A DNA stretch of 64,000 nucleotides from Amycolatopsis sacchari (GTDB lineage Bacteria; Actinomycetota; Actinomycetes; Mycobacteriales; Pseudonocardiaceae), in assembly GCF_900114035.1 (NCBI RefSeq), contig NZ_FORP01000007.1, positions 124,001 through 188,000 of the forward strand. Reading direction: 5' to 3'. Shown here in pieces: positions 20,336-28,401 of the stretch. The position numbers were made by a program, and so were the translations under genes. Within the stretch, counting starts at the first letter, position 1. Each line of letters starts with the position of its first letter. The notes under the pieces are model-generated. The model was given only the letters and a program-made list of their open reading frames with translations, made no database searches and was not told the DNA's origin.

Positions 20336-21118
20336 CTACGCGTGGGCGGGGCTCATCTCCCACGGCGCCTGGGGCAGCACGTCGCCGGTTTCGAGCAGCG
20401 ACTTGAGGTTCGCCAGCACGGCGGGCCAGCCGCTGGAGATCCCCTTCAGCATGTCGTGGTCGGGCAGCTTCTCGTGGGTCACGGTGAGGCGCACGATCTC
20501 CGCGTGCGGCTCGACGAGGAACGTCACGACCGACGGTTCCCGCGAGCTGTCCGGCGAGTCCTCGAACGTGATCACCAGGCGCGTCGGCGGTTCGGCTTCG
20601 AGCACCTTGCCGACGACGTCGACGGCACCCGAGCCGTCCGCCCGCCGGTGCTCCCAGTCCGAACCCGGCTGCCAGTCGGAGACGTTGTGGTGCCCCCAGT
20701 AGCGCGCGGTGAGCTCGGCGTCCGTCAGCGCCTGCCACACCTGCTCGGCACTGGCGTGGATGTAGGTGACGTAGACGTAGTCCGGGACGGTCATGGCGTA
20801 CTCCTCTGCTCGGGTCTTGATGGCGTGCAGCGCCCGCAGCCGGGGCTGGTCGAACTCGGAGATCCAGCGCCGCTCGATCTCGGCGAGGGGTGCCGGGTTG
20901 AGGTAGTGCAGCCGTTCCCGCCCGCGCCGCACGACGGTCACGAGGTTCGCCCGCACCAGGACGTCGAGGTGCTGGGTCACCGACTGCCGTGCCATGTCCA
21001 GGTGCTCGCACACCTGGCGCAGCGTCTGCCCGTTCCGCTCGCGCAGCCGGTCGAGCAGCAGCCGACGGGTGGGGTCGGCCAGTGCCTTGAAGACGGCGTC
21101 CAGCTCTTCGGCACTCAC
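20336..21118 (-). CDS. ArsR-type HTH fused to SRPBCC (AHSA1-like) ligand domain
   Basis: A 260-residue two-domain protein. Residues 1-100 are an ArsR winged helix (FKALADPTRRLLLDRL, LRQVCEHLDMARQSVTQHLDVLVRANLV). Residues 110-250 are a START/SRPBCC fold of the AHSA1 type (YVYVTYIHASAEQVWQALTDAELTARYWG, WPAVLANLKSLLETG). The two modules usually occur as adjacent genes, and here they are fused, suggesting that a hydrophobic ligand directly controls DNA binding (inference). The start is GTG 21118 with CATAAT 6 nt upstream (leaderless) and a dyad between the -35 and -10 that is probably its own operator. Confidence 0.9.
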   Translation of the reverse strand: MSAEELDAVFKALADPTRRLLLDRLRERNGQTLRQVCEHLDMARQSVTQHLDVLVRANLVTVVRRGRERLHYLNPAPLAEIERRWISEFDQPRLRALHAIKTRAEEYAMTVPDYVYVTYIHASAEQVWQALTDAELTARYWGHHNVSDWQPGSDWEHRRADGSGAVDVVGKVLEAEPPTRLVITFEDSPDSSREPSVVTFLVEPHAEIVRLTVTHEKLPDHDMLKGISSGWPAVLANLKSLLETGDVLPQAPWEMSPAHA

Positions 21119-21124
21119 CCGGCC

Positions 21125-21155
21125 ATTATGCAGGTATTTGCCTGCCTATTGTCAA
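21125..21155 (-). promoter_or_regulatory. Autoregulated promoter of the ArsR-SRPBCC gene
   Basis: On the minus strand TTGACA (21150-21155) and CATAAT (21125-21130) are separated by 19 bp. That spacer contains the inverted repeat GCAGG-CAAATA-CCTGC (21130-21145). Translation would start 6 nt after the -10. A repressor on this dyad would block RNA polymerase, fitting ArsR-type autoregulation. Confidence 0.7.
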
Positions 21156-21165
21156 GGACGGGCGG

Positions 21166-22329
21166 TCAGCGCTCCTTGCCCGCCAGCGCGAGCCGCGCCG
21201 CGAGCTCGGCAACGCCCTCGGGGCCCAGGTTGCTGTAGCTGACCCGCACCGTGCCCGGGTCGCCGGGCCAGAACGCCGTGCCGGGGATGACGAGCGTGTC
21301 GTACTCCGCGATGAGCTGCCGCACGACTTCGCCGGTGGGGCGGTCGCGGAACGGGTGCCGCACCCAGCCGAAGAACGCCCCGGCCGACAGCAGCGTGAAC
21401 CCGCCCGGGCGGTCCGCCATCACCGCGGCGAACGCGTGCCGCCGCCGGGCGATCTCCGCCACGCGCTCGCGCCGCCACGCCCCGGCGGAGGTGAGCCCGG
21501 TCAGCACGGCCTCCTGCCCGGCACGGGGCGCGCAGATCGCGGCGCAGTCGAGCAGTTTCAGCACCTCGCGGTTGAGCGCCGGAGACCCCACGATGGCCCC
21601 GACGCGGTAGCCGGGGATCGCGAGGTCCTTGGAGAAGCTGTGCAGGCTGACAACGGTGTCCTCCCAGCCGGGCTCGGTGAACAACGCGTGCGCGGGCCCG
21701 TCGTCCTCCCGGAAGGACCGGTAGGTCTCGTCGACGATCAGGGCAATGCCGTGCCGGCGCGCCAGCGCGGCGAAGGCGGCCAGTTCGGCGCCGCCGATCG
21801 TGGCACCGCTGGGATTTCCCGGCGTGACAAGCACTATGGCCCGCGTACGGGAGCTCAGCAGTGCCTCCGCCGCCTCGGCGCGGGGCAGCAGGTCCGGCCC
21901 CGGCTCCAGGTACACCGGCACGATCTCGTTGAGGCGCAACCACATGTCGTGGTTGAAGTAGAACGGCAGCACCAGCACGACCTCGTCGCCGGGCCCGGCG
22001 AGCGCGGAGATCGTCATGGCGAACGCCTGGTTGCACCCGGACGTGATGACGACGTTCGCGGCGTCGACCTCGGCCCCGTAGTCACGGGAAAGCTCGGCGG
22101 CGAAGGTCTCCCGCAGCAGCGGCAGCCCCGGCACCGGCGTGTACGCGGCGCCGTGCGGGTCGGCCGCGACCCGTGCCAGGCGCTCGGCGACCTCGGGCGC
22201 GGGCGGGTACGGCGGTGCCGCCTGCGCCAGGTCGAGCAGGTCACGCGCGCCCCCGCGCTGCGCCAGCAGCGAGTAGGCCTCGCCCATCGGCGAATCGACT
22301 TGCTGCCGCGTCACCTCTCGCAACCGCAT
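21166..22329 (-). CDS. PLP-dependent aminotransferase, class I/II
   Basis: A 387-residue fold-type-I PLP enzyme of the aspartate aminotransferase superfamily. Visible marks are YTPVPGLPLLRETFA, ITSGCNQAFAM, VTPGNPSGAT, the PLP-phenol aspartate in IVDETYRSF, the Schiff-base lysine in SLHSFSKDLAIPGYRVG, and VRVSYSN with the substrate carboxylate arginine. ATG 22329 has the SD GGAGGGAAGGA about 9 nt upstream. The cysteine hydrolase gene starts upstream on the same strand with a 32-bp gap, so they are likely co-transcribed. It transfers amino groups to a 2-oxo acid; the substrate is not deducible. Confidence 0.9.
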   Translation of the reverse strand: MRLREVTRQQVDSPMGEAYSLLAQRGGARDLLDLAQAAPPYPPAPEVAERLARVAADPHGAAYTPVPGLPLLRETFAAELSRDYGAEVDAANVVITSGCNQAFAMTISALAGPGDEVVLVLPFYFNHDMWLRLNEIVPVYLEPGPDLLPRAEAAEALLSSRTRAIVLVTPGNPSGATIGGAELAAFAALARRHGIALIVDETYRSFREDDGPAHALFTEPGWEDTVVSLHSFSKDLAIPGYRVGAIVGSPALNREVLKLLDCAAICAPRAGQEAVLTGLTSAGAWRRERVAEIARRRHAFAAVMADRPGGFTLLSAGAFFGWVRHPFRDRPTGEVVRQLIAEYDTLVIPGTAFWPGDPGTVRVSYSNLGPEGVAELAARLALAGKER

Positions 22330-22361
22330 GTGTGCTGTTCCTTCCCTCCGTGCCGGAGAGT

Positions 22362-22922
22362 TCAGGAAAGCACACCGAAGTCGACGTCGGCGCTGTCCAC
22401 GGTGCCGGCGGTCCGGCCCGGCGCGCGGTGGTAGCGCCAGTACAGGTTCGTGTGCGCGATGACCTGCTCCGGCGGCGGCGCACCCCAAGCCGAATGGTCC
22501 TCGGTGGTGTGCGCGTCCGCGACCAGGAGCGCGTCGTACCCCTTCACGATGGCGGTGTGCAGCGTCGCGCGGATGCACTCGTCGGTCTGCGCCCCGGCGA
22601 GGACGAGCCGCCCCGCCGCGAGACCGGCGAGCTCGTCCTCGAGGGTGGTGCCCTCGAACGCGTCGGCGTAGTTCTTGCCGAGGCACGGCTCGCCGTCCCG
22701 CGGCGACAGCTCCGGCACGATCTCCCAGTCGTCGCTGCCGTACACCACGTTCTCGTCCGAGTGCTGCACCCACACGACGGGCACGCCCTCGCGCCGCGCC
22801 TTCTCGACCAGCCCGCCGATGGTCGCGACGACCTCGTCCCGGCGGTGGCAGCCGCCCACGACGCCGTTCTGCACGTCGACCACGAGCAGGGCGGTGTTCG
22901 GCCGGTTTTCCAGTGTTGTCAT
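22362..22922 (-). CDS. Cysteine hydrolase, isochorismatase-like family
   Basis: A 186-residue protein with the full Asp-Lys-Cys triad of the isochorismatase-like hydrolases: D in LLVVDVQNG (about residue 16), K in LGKNYADAF (about 82) and C in GAQTDECIRAT (about 115). The family includes nicotinamidases, isochorismatases and N-carbamoyl amidohydrolases; nothing here selects one. ATG 22922 is followed by the usual short N-terminus. It lies between the MHS transporter and the aminotransferase on one strand, which suggests uptake, then hydrolysis, then transamination of one nitrogenous compound (inference). Confidence 0.9.
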   Translation of the reverse strand: MTTLENRPNTALLVVDVQNGVVGGCHRRDEVVATIGGLVEKARREGVPVVWVQHSDENVVYGSDDWEIVPELSPRDGEPCLGKNYADAFEGTTLEDELAGLAAGRLVLAGAQTDECIRATLHTAIVKGYDALLVADAHTTEDHSAWGAPPPEQVIAHTNLYWRYHRAPGRTAGTVDSADVDFGVLS

Positions 22923-22971
22923 GGTCCCCCCAGCGCCTCCGGCGAAGACCGCAGCTTATCGCCGGGGACGC

Positions 22972-24306
22972 TCAATCGGCCACCGGCGCCGCCTTCGCCT
23001 CCACCACCGCCGCGTCCTCCGCACGCGCCCGCCGCGTCAGCGGAGCGGTGTGCGCGAGGAACGCCGCGACGCCCGAGACCACGGTCAGCCCGGCGAGATA
23101 GACCCCGATCAGGAACGAACTGCCGCTCCCGGCGAGGATCCCGGTCGCGATGATCGGCGCGAAGGACCCGCCGACGATGCCGCCGATCTGGTAGCCCAGC
23201 GACGATCCGGTGTACCGCACGTTCGTGGGGAACAGGTCGCTCATCACCGCGGGCAGCGGCGCGTACTGGGCCACGTTGGAGGCCGCGCCGAACGTGCAAG
23301 CCAGCAGCGCGAGCACCCACACCCGCGTGTCCAGCAGCGGGAACAGCAGCAGCGACGCCGCGACCTGCAGCACCGTGCCGATCACCATCGTGCGCCGCCT
23401 GCCGAAGCGGTCGGCGACCGAACCCGCCCACGCCATCGCGAAGATCTGCACCAGGCTCGCGAGGATGCCCATCAGCAGCACGTCGTTCCGGGTGAAACCG
23501 TCCGCCTTGGGCGCGTAGGACAGCGTGAACGTCAGCACGGTGTAGCCGATCGCCGAGGACGCCGCCGTCGCCAGGACGGCCGTCACGACACCGGCCGGGT
23601 ACCGGCGCAGCACGTCCAGCAGCGGCACGCGCGCCGGACCGGTCCGCACCGCCCTGGTGAACAGCGGGCTCTCGGTCAGCCGCCGCCGGACCACCAGCCC
23701 GTACACGACGAGCACGATGCTGGACACGAACCCGATCCGCCAGCCCCAGTCGGTGAACGCCGGGCCGGTCAGCCAGGACAGCACGAGCATCATCAGGTTC
23801 GACAGGATCGCGCCCGCCGGCACGCCCAGCTGGGTGGACGAGCCGTAGAGCGCCCGCCGCTTCGGTGGCGCGTGCTCGACCGCCATCAACGCGGCGCCAC
23901 CCCATTCCGCGCCGACGGCGAGGCCCTGCGCCAGCCGCAGCAGCACGAGCAGCACCGGGGCGGCGACGCCGATCTGCGCGTAGTTGGGCAGCAGGCCGAC
24001 GAGCACCGTCGAGCCGCCCATGACCAGCAGGGACAGGATGAGGATCCGCTTGCGGCCGAGGCGGTCGCCGAAGTGCCCGGCGATCACGCCGCCGAGCGGC
24101 CGGGTGAGGAAGCCGATCGCGAACGTGGCGAACGAGCCCAGCTGGCTGACGACGGGGTTGCCGACCGGGAAGAACTGGGGGCCGAAGACCAGCGCGGCCG
24201 CCGCTCCGTAGAGGAAGAAGTCGTACCACTCGATGGTGGTGCCGAGGAAACTCGCTGTGGCGACCTTGCGCGCCTCGCGCGTGCCGCCGGAGTGCAGGTG
24301 CGTCAT
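22972..24306 (-). CDS. MFS transporter, metabolite:H+ symporter (MHS) family
   Basis: A 444-residue, 12-helix transporter. SFLGTTIEWYDFFLYG in the first helix and RPLGGVIAGHFGDRLGRKR in loop 2-3 are diagnostic of the MHS subfamily (ProP, KgtP, ShiA). These import small carboxylates, betaines or shikimate with protons. ATG 24306 is preferred over earlier starts because the upstream bases form the operator region. It is divergent from a MarR gene and heads a likely minus-strand unit with the cysteine hydrolase and aminotransferase. The substrate is unknown. Confidence 0.9.
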   Translation of the reverse strand: MTHLHSGGTREARKVATASFLGTTIEWYDFFLYGAAAALVFGPQFFPVGNPVVSQLGSFATFAIGFLTRPLGGVIAGHFGDRLGRKRILILSLLVMGGSTVLVGLLPNYAQIGVAAPVLLVLLRLAQGLAVGAEWGGAALMAVEHAPPKRRALYGSSTQLGVPAGAILSNLMMLVLSWLTGPAFTDWGWRIGFVSSIVLVVYGLVVRRRLTESPLFTRAVRTGPARVPLLDVLRRYPAGVVTAVLATAASSAIGYTVLTFTLSYAPKADGFTRNDVLLMGILASLVQIFAMAWAGSVADRFGRRRTMVIGTVLQVAASLLLFPLLDTRVWVLALLACTFGAASNVAQYAPLPAVMSDLFPTNVRYTGSSLGYQIGGIVGGSFAPIIATGILAGSGSSFLIGVYLAGLTVVSGVAAFLAHTAPLTRRARAEDAAVVEAKAAPVAD

Positions 24307-24325
24307 TGGGGGCCTGCTTCCGATG

Positions 24326-24370
24326 TCAGGTTTCCTGATGTGATCCAGGTAACAGGATCCCTGATACCGT
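24326..24370. promoter_or_regulatory. Two MarR-type operators plus MarR -10 box
   Basis: TCAGG-TTT-CCTGA (24326-24338) is a perfect palindrome, and ACAGG-ATC-CCTGA (24352-24364) repeats its CAGG-N3-CCTG core with centres 26 bp apart. TACCGT (24365-24370) abuts the second site and lies 7 nt before the MarR ATG. The pair sits between the divergent MarR and MHS transporter genes, so one regulator can control both. Confidence 0.75.
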
Positions 24371-24377
24371 GTCAAGC

Positions 24378-24818
24378 ATGAGCCGTTCCGAGCTGCCGCC
24401 GCGCACCGCCTACCTCGTCAAACAGCTGGAGCTGGCGATGCGGTCCCGGCTGGACGCGGCGGTGCGTCCCCACGGGCTCACGACGATCCAGTACACGGCG
24501 CTCGCGGAGCTGCGGCGGCACCCGGGGCTGTCGTCGGCGCAGCTGGCGCGGCGGGCGTTCGTGAGCGCGCAGACCATGCAGGAACTCGTCGCGCGGCTGG
24601 AGCACCAGGGCCTCGTGCGGCGGCGGCCCGCGGAGCACAACAAACGCGTCCTGCGCACCAGCCTCACCGCCGAGGGGGAACGGATCCTCGCCGAGTCCGA
24701 CTCCGCCATCGACGAGATCGAGCGCGACATGCTCGCCGATCTCGAACCGGCGCAGGTCACCGAATTCCGCGCCACACTGCGGTTGTGCACGCAGCGCCTG
24801 CTCAAGGACGAGCGGTGA
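24378..24818 (+). CDS. MarR family transcriptional regulator
   Basis: A 146-residue dimeric winged-helix regulator. The pattern LTTIQYTALAELRRHPGLSSAQLARRAFVSAQTMQELVARLEHQGLVRRRPAEHNKR is a full MarR HTH and wing, and the terminal helices supply dimerisation. ATG 24378 has TACCGT 7 nt upstream, indicating a leaderless mRNA; GTG 24369 would lie inside that -10 box. It is probably a repressor of the divergent MHS transporter and of itself, released by the transported aromatic or carboxylate compound (inference). Confidence 0.92.
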   Translation: MSRSELPPRTAYLVKQLELAMRSRLDAAVRPHGLTTIQYTALAELRRHPGLSSAQLARRAFVSAQTMQELVARLEHQGLVRRRPAEHNKRVLRTSLTAEGERILAESDSAIDEIERDMLADLEPAQVTEFRATLRLCTQRLLKDER

Positions 24819-24867
24819 GCGTGCCAGACTGGACCCATCACCCCGGCCGCGACTGGAGGAACCGCTG

Positions 24868-25218
24868 ATGGAGGGGATCGACCCGACGGTGCCGCCGAGC
24901 GGCACGGGTTGCGCCGAGTGCGACGCCGCGAGCCCCCAGGGCTGGTGGTTCCACCTGCGGCGCTGCGCGCAGTGCGGGCACATCGGCTGCTGCGACTCCT
25001 CCCCCGGGCAGCACGCGACGGCGCACGCCGAGGAGACCGGGCACCGGCTCGTGCGCAGCTTCGAACCCGGCGAGGAGTGGTTCTGGGACTACAGCGCCCA
25101 GGTCATGTACGAAAGCGGTCCCGCGCTCGCCGCCCCGGCCCACCACCCCCTGGACCAGACCGCGCCCGGCCCCGCGGAACGCGTCCCCGCCGACTGGACG
25201 CAACGCCTCCACCGCTGA
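24868..25218 (+). CDS. UBP-type zinc finger protein
   Basis: A 116-residue protein dominated by a UBP-type (ubiquitin-hydrolase-like) zinc finger. Metal ligands are visible as CAEC, CAQCGHIGCC and the histidines in SSPGQHATAHAEETGHRLVRSF. In eukaryotes this fold binds the C-terminal GlyGly of ubiquitin. Bacterial copies are widespread in actinobacteria, but their partner is not settled. Strong aromatic content follows (EEWFWDYSAQVMY). It is downstream of MarR on the same strand with a 49-bp gap. No function is assigned beyond Zn and peptide-tail binding. Confidence 0.85.
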   Translation: MEGIDPTVPPSGTGCAECDAASPQGWWFHLRRCAQCGHIGCCDSSPGQHATAHAEETGHRLVRSFEPGEEWFWDYSAQVMYESGPALAAPAHHPLDQTAPGPAERVPADWTQRLHR

Positions 25219-25302
25219 CCCGCTTTCCAGTCGAAACCGCCCCGGCGGCACCTCGGCGGTTCTTCCCGTCCAAAGTGGACGATCCTTGCGGCGCCCAACC
25301 CC

Positions 25303-26753
25303 TCAGCCGTCCACCAGCAGGCCTCGCAGCGGCCCCTGGAGGCGTTCCGCCCGGCGGGAAACGCCGGGCAGCAGCACGAGCCGGTGCGTGCGGCGCTCGC
25401 CCCGGCGTTCCCGTTCCGCCTGCTCCTGCGCGACCGGGCGCCACACGCGGTCGACCACGTCGGCGGGATCGCCGTCCAGCTCCGCCTCCGCGCGCCCCAG
25501 GTGCTCGGCCCACAGCCGGAGCCGCGTCGCCCTGATCAGGTCCCGGTCGTCGGTCGCCACGTTGACCTCGGTGTCGTTGAACAGCGAGTGCTCGTTGAGG
25601 TTCGCCGAACCCACGGTCAGCCACGCGTCGTCGACGATGCCGAGCTTGGCGTGCACGTACACCGGCGCCGACGTCCCGCCGTCGTGGGCGCTGATCGTGG
25701 CCGCGACCAGGCGCCGGTTGCCGTCGTCCGCATCGAGGAGCCTGCCCAGCTGGCCGCGGGTGGTGTCCGCGCCGTTGCTGGGTTTGCGGGGCAGCAGCAG
25801 GACGACGCGGAAGCGGTCGTCCGGGGGGTTGCGCAGCTTGCCGATCAGCACCTCGGCGATCTCCGGTGACCACAGGAACTGGTTCTCCAGGTACACCAGC
25901 CGCCGCGCCGACCGCAGCGCCCGCAGGTAGGCGTCGAGGACGGTGAACTCCCCCTTCGGGGCGAAGTCGTACGTCCCGTTCGGCACTGTGCGCAGCAACT
26001 GCACGTTCGTGCCCCCGGCAGGCTCCGGGACGCGCGCCGGGGGCAGGTCCTCCCCGGCGACCTCGGTCCAGCGCTGCCGGAAGTGCTCCGCGACGTCCGC
26101 CACGACCGGCCCTTCGAGCCTGCTCACCAGGTCGTGCCAGCCCATCGGCCGTGGCGGGTGCCCGGGGCTGTCGTGCCGGTCGCCCTGCAGCGCGGTGAAG
26201 TCCACGCCACCGACGAACGCGACCTCGTCGTCGACCACCACGACCTTCTCATGGTGGCAGTGCAGCGTGCGCTCACGCGAGTCCAGCACGCACCGCACGC
26301 CGGTGTCCTCGACGAGCTTCCGCCGCTCCTCCCGCGCCTGCCCGCGGGTCGGTTCGAACGCGGGCACCGGCGGGCCCGCCCACACGAGCACCCGTACGGC
26401 GACGCCTGCCCGGCCGTCTCGGCGAGCAGCGTGCGCAGCGTCGGCGCGCCCGGGTCCCGTGACAGCCGGAAGTCCGCGCTGGCGTGCCAGTTGGCGATGT
26501 GGACGTGCGAGCGCGCACCCCGGATCGCGGCTTCGATCGCGGGCAGCGCCTCCTCCCCGTCGACCAGGACGTCCATCCGGTTGCCCGCGCGGACCGGCGC
26601 GCGCCCGCCCAGCGGGTCCCCCGCCCCGCCTTCGAGCACCTCGCCCCAGCCGAGCCGGCGCAGGCGGCGCCCGTGGCGGGCGCACAACACCCGCTCCAGC
26701 CCGTCGCCGAGCTTTTCGTCCACCTTGTCCAGCAGTGTGCGAAATGTCTTCAC
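25303..26753 (-). pseudogene. Phospholipase D-like (cardiolipin synthase-type) gene with an apparent 1-nt deletion
   Basis: Two minus-strand frames together make one PLD-family protein of about 483 residues. The N-terminal part (GTG 26753, KTFRTLLDKVDEKLGDGLERVL through SHVHIANWHASADFRLS) is in one frame. The continuation VAVRVLVWAGPPVPAF and both catalytic HKD motifs (HHEKVVVVDD around 26240 and HAKLGIVDD around 25640) are in another. The switch falls at the CCC run 26409-26411; adding one C restores a continuous frame. Either the gene is freshly inactivated or the assembly lost a base. Both HKD motifs and the GSANLNEHS segment are otherwise well kept, which favours recent damage or sequencing error. 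An intact enzyme would be a phosphatidyltransferase or phospholipase. Confidence 0.8.
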
Positions 26754-26766
26754 GTCCTACATAGCA

Positions 26767-27675
26767 CTACAGATCGCCCGGGTTCGCCGTGCGAAGCCCG
26801 TACCACGCGTGGACACCCGCGGTGATCCACTCCGGGCGTTCCCACGTGCTCCAGCGGGCACGGGCGGCCTCGCCGATCGTCGCCGCGGCGTCGTCGGCCG
26901 GCACTCCCGCGGCTTGCAGCCGGGCGGTTTCGTCACGGAGGTGGACGAGGTAGTCGTGCACGTCGCGGAGCAGCGTGCGGTCGCCGACCTCGCCGTGCCC
27001 CGGTACCACCACGTCGGGTCCGTCGGCGGCGAGTCGCGCGAGCAGGTCGATCCACCGGTCCGGGTCGACATCGGTGTCGTGCGGCGGGAAGTACGGCAGG
27101 ATCGGGAAGATCCGGCTCTCGAACAGGTCTCCGCCGAACACCACGTGGTCGTCGACGAGGACGAGCTGGTCGCCCGCCGTGTGGGCCGGGCCCACCGCCC
27201 GCAGGACCACCTTCCGGCCGCCGAGGTCCAGTTCGGCCTCACCGTCGTAGACGAGATCGGGCTCGACCAGCTCGACGTCCGCCAGCGCGGCCGCGATCGC
27301 TTCACCGAACCCCGAGAACATCCCGAGGTAGGCCGCGCCCTTGCGGCGCAGCTCGTCCCGCTGCGCCCGGTTGCCGACGATCGCCGCGGCGCCCCGGAAC
27401 GCCTGCGCGCCGAACGCGTGCTCGGGGTGGAAGTGCGTCGTCGTCAGGTACAGCGGCCGTGACCCGGCCAGCCGCCGCGCCTGGCCCAGCACGTACTCCC
27501 CGTTCGACGGGCCGAGCCCGGTGTCGACGACGAGCGCGGCCCGCTCCCCCACGACGAACCCGACGTTCGGCACCAGCTCCGCCCGCCGGTCCGGCAGCAC
27601 GAAGACCCCTTCGGCCACCCGCACGGGCTCGCCGCCCACCGTCGGGACCGCCTCGCTCACGTCCGGTCTGCTCAT
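26767..27675 (-). CDS. MBL-fold metallo-hydrolase
   Basis: A 302-residue metallo-beta-lactamase-fold protein. The metal site is THFHPEH (about residues 79-85), a glutamate-containing variant of HxHxDH, with the later histidine in GPAHTAGD, aspartate in FGGDLFES and histidine in PGHGEVGD. The start of the mature fold (GVFVLPDRRAELVPNVGFVVGERAALVVDTG) is typical of quinoprotein relay/SoxH-like members. No signal peptide is seen. It is divergent from a TetR gene across two matching 21-bp operators, so it is that regulator's likely target. The substrate is unknown; lactone or thioester hydrolysis is possible. Confidence 0.88.
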   Translation of the reverse strand: MSRPDVSEAVPTVGGEPVRVAEGVFVLPDRRAELVPNVGFVVGERAALVVDTGLGPSNGEYVLGQARRLAGSRPLYLTTTHFHPEHAFGAQAFRGAAAIVGNRAQRDELRRKGAAYLGMFSGFGEAIAAALADVELVEPDLVYDGEAELDLGGRKVVLRAVGPAHTAGDQLVLVDDHVVFGGDLFESRIFPILPYFPPHDTDVDPDRWIDLLARLAADGPDVVVPGHGEVGDRTLLRDVHDYLVHLRDETARLQAAGVPADDAAATIGEAARARWSTWERPEWITAGVHAWYGLRTANPGDL

Positions 27676-27685
27676 GTCCCACTCC

Positions 27686-27742
27686 GATCTGATCGGTGTT
27701 CAGATCGCCTACCCTACCGGAGATCTGAGCACTGTTAAGATC
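27686..27742. promoter_or_regulatory. Two 21-bp TetR operators
   Basis: Sites at 27686-27706 and 27722-27742 both start GATCTGA, contain TGTT at positions 12-15 and end AGATC; 17 of 21 positions are identical. Each is an imperfect dyad and their centres are 36 bp apart. TAAGAT (27736-27741), part of the second site, is also the likely -10 of the TetR gene, 6 nt before its ATG, so binding would block that promoter directly. Confidence 0.78.
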
Positions 27743-27747
27743 GGTTC

Positions 27748-28401
27748 ATGGCAAAGGCGCGGTACCACCACGGCGAGCTGCGCGGCGCCCTGCTGGACGC
27801 CGCCGAAGCGCTCGTCCGCGAGCGCGGGGTCGGCGGCTGGTCCCTGCGCGAGGTGTCCTCAGTGGTGGGTGTGAGCGCGAGCGCCGCCTACCACCACTTC
27901 GCCTCGCGCGAGGCGCTGGTGCGGGCGCTGGCGGCCCGCGTGCTCGCCCAGCTCGGCGAACGCATGGGGCAGGCAGCCGCCGCGGAGCCCGGGCGAGGCC
28001 TGGTCGCCGCGTGCCGTGCCTACGTCCGGTGGGCGCTGGAGGATCCCGCGGTCCGCCTGGCGCTGAACGCCGGAGGCGGCGGCACCCCGATCGCCCCGCA
28101 CCCGCACGACGTGCTCGACGCGGAACTGGACCGGCTCGTCGCCGAGGGCGAACTGGGCGCCCCTTCCCGGCCCGGCGCGGAATTCGTGGTGTGGGCGGCC
28201 GTGCACGGCCTGACCACCCTGCTCGCCGACGGCCTGGTGACGCTCGACGAACCCGACGGCGTCGAGCGGGAGACCGAACGCGTCGTGCAGGCCGTGCTCA
28301 CCGGTCTGGCACGGGAAACCCCGCCGCCGAAGCCCTGGCCGGCCCCGCACTCCGCGCACACGCGGCGCCGGTCCGCTCAGCCGGGGACCGGAGGTTCGTG
28401 A
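27748..28401 (+). CDS. TetR/AcrR family regulator
   Basis: A 217-residue regulator. The HTH YHHGELRGALLDAAEALVRERGVGGWSLREVSSVVGVSASAAYHHFASREALVRAL is complete, and the C-terminal domain contains AVHGLTTLLADGL of the WHG-type group. It likely represses the divergent MBL hydrolase and itself through the paired operators. The start is ATG 27748, leaderless by position of TAAGAT. Its last 25 bp overlap the end of the convergent molybdopterin oxidoreductase gene. Confidence 0.9.
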   Translation: MAKARYHHGELRGALLDAAEALVRERGVGGWSLREVSSVVGVSASAAYHHFASREALVRALAARVLAQLGERMGQAAAAEPGRGLVAACRAYVRWALEDPAVRLALNAGGGGTPIAPHPHDVLDAELDRLVAEGELGAPSRPGAEFVVWAAVHGLTTLLADGLVTLDEPDGVERETERVVQAVLTGLARETPPPKPWPAPHSAHTRRRSAQPGTGGS

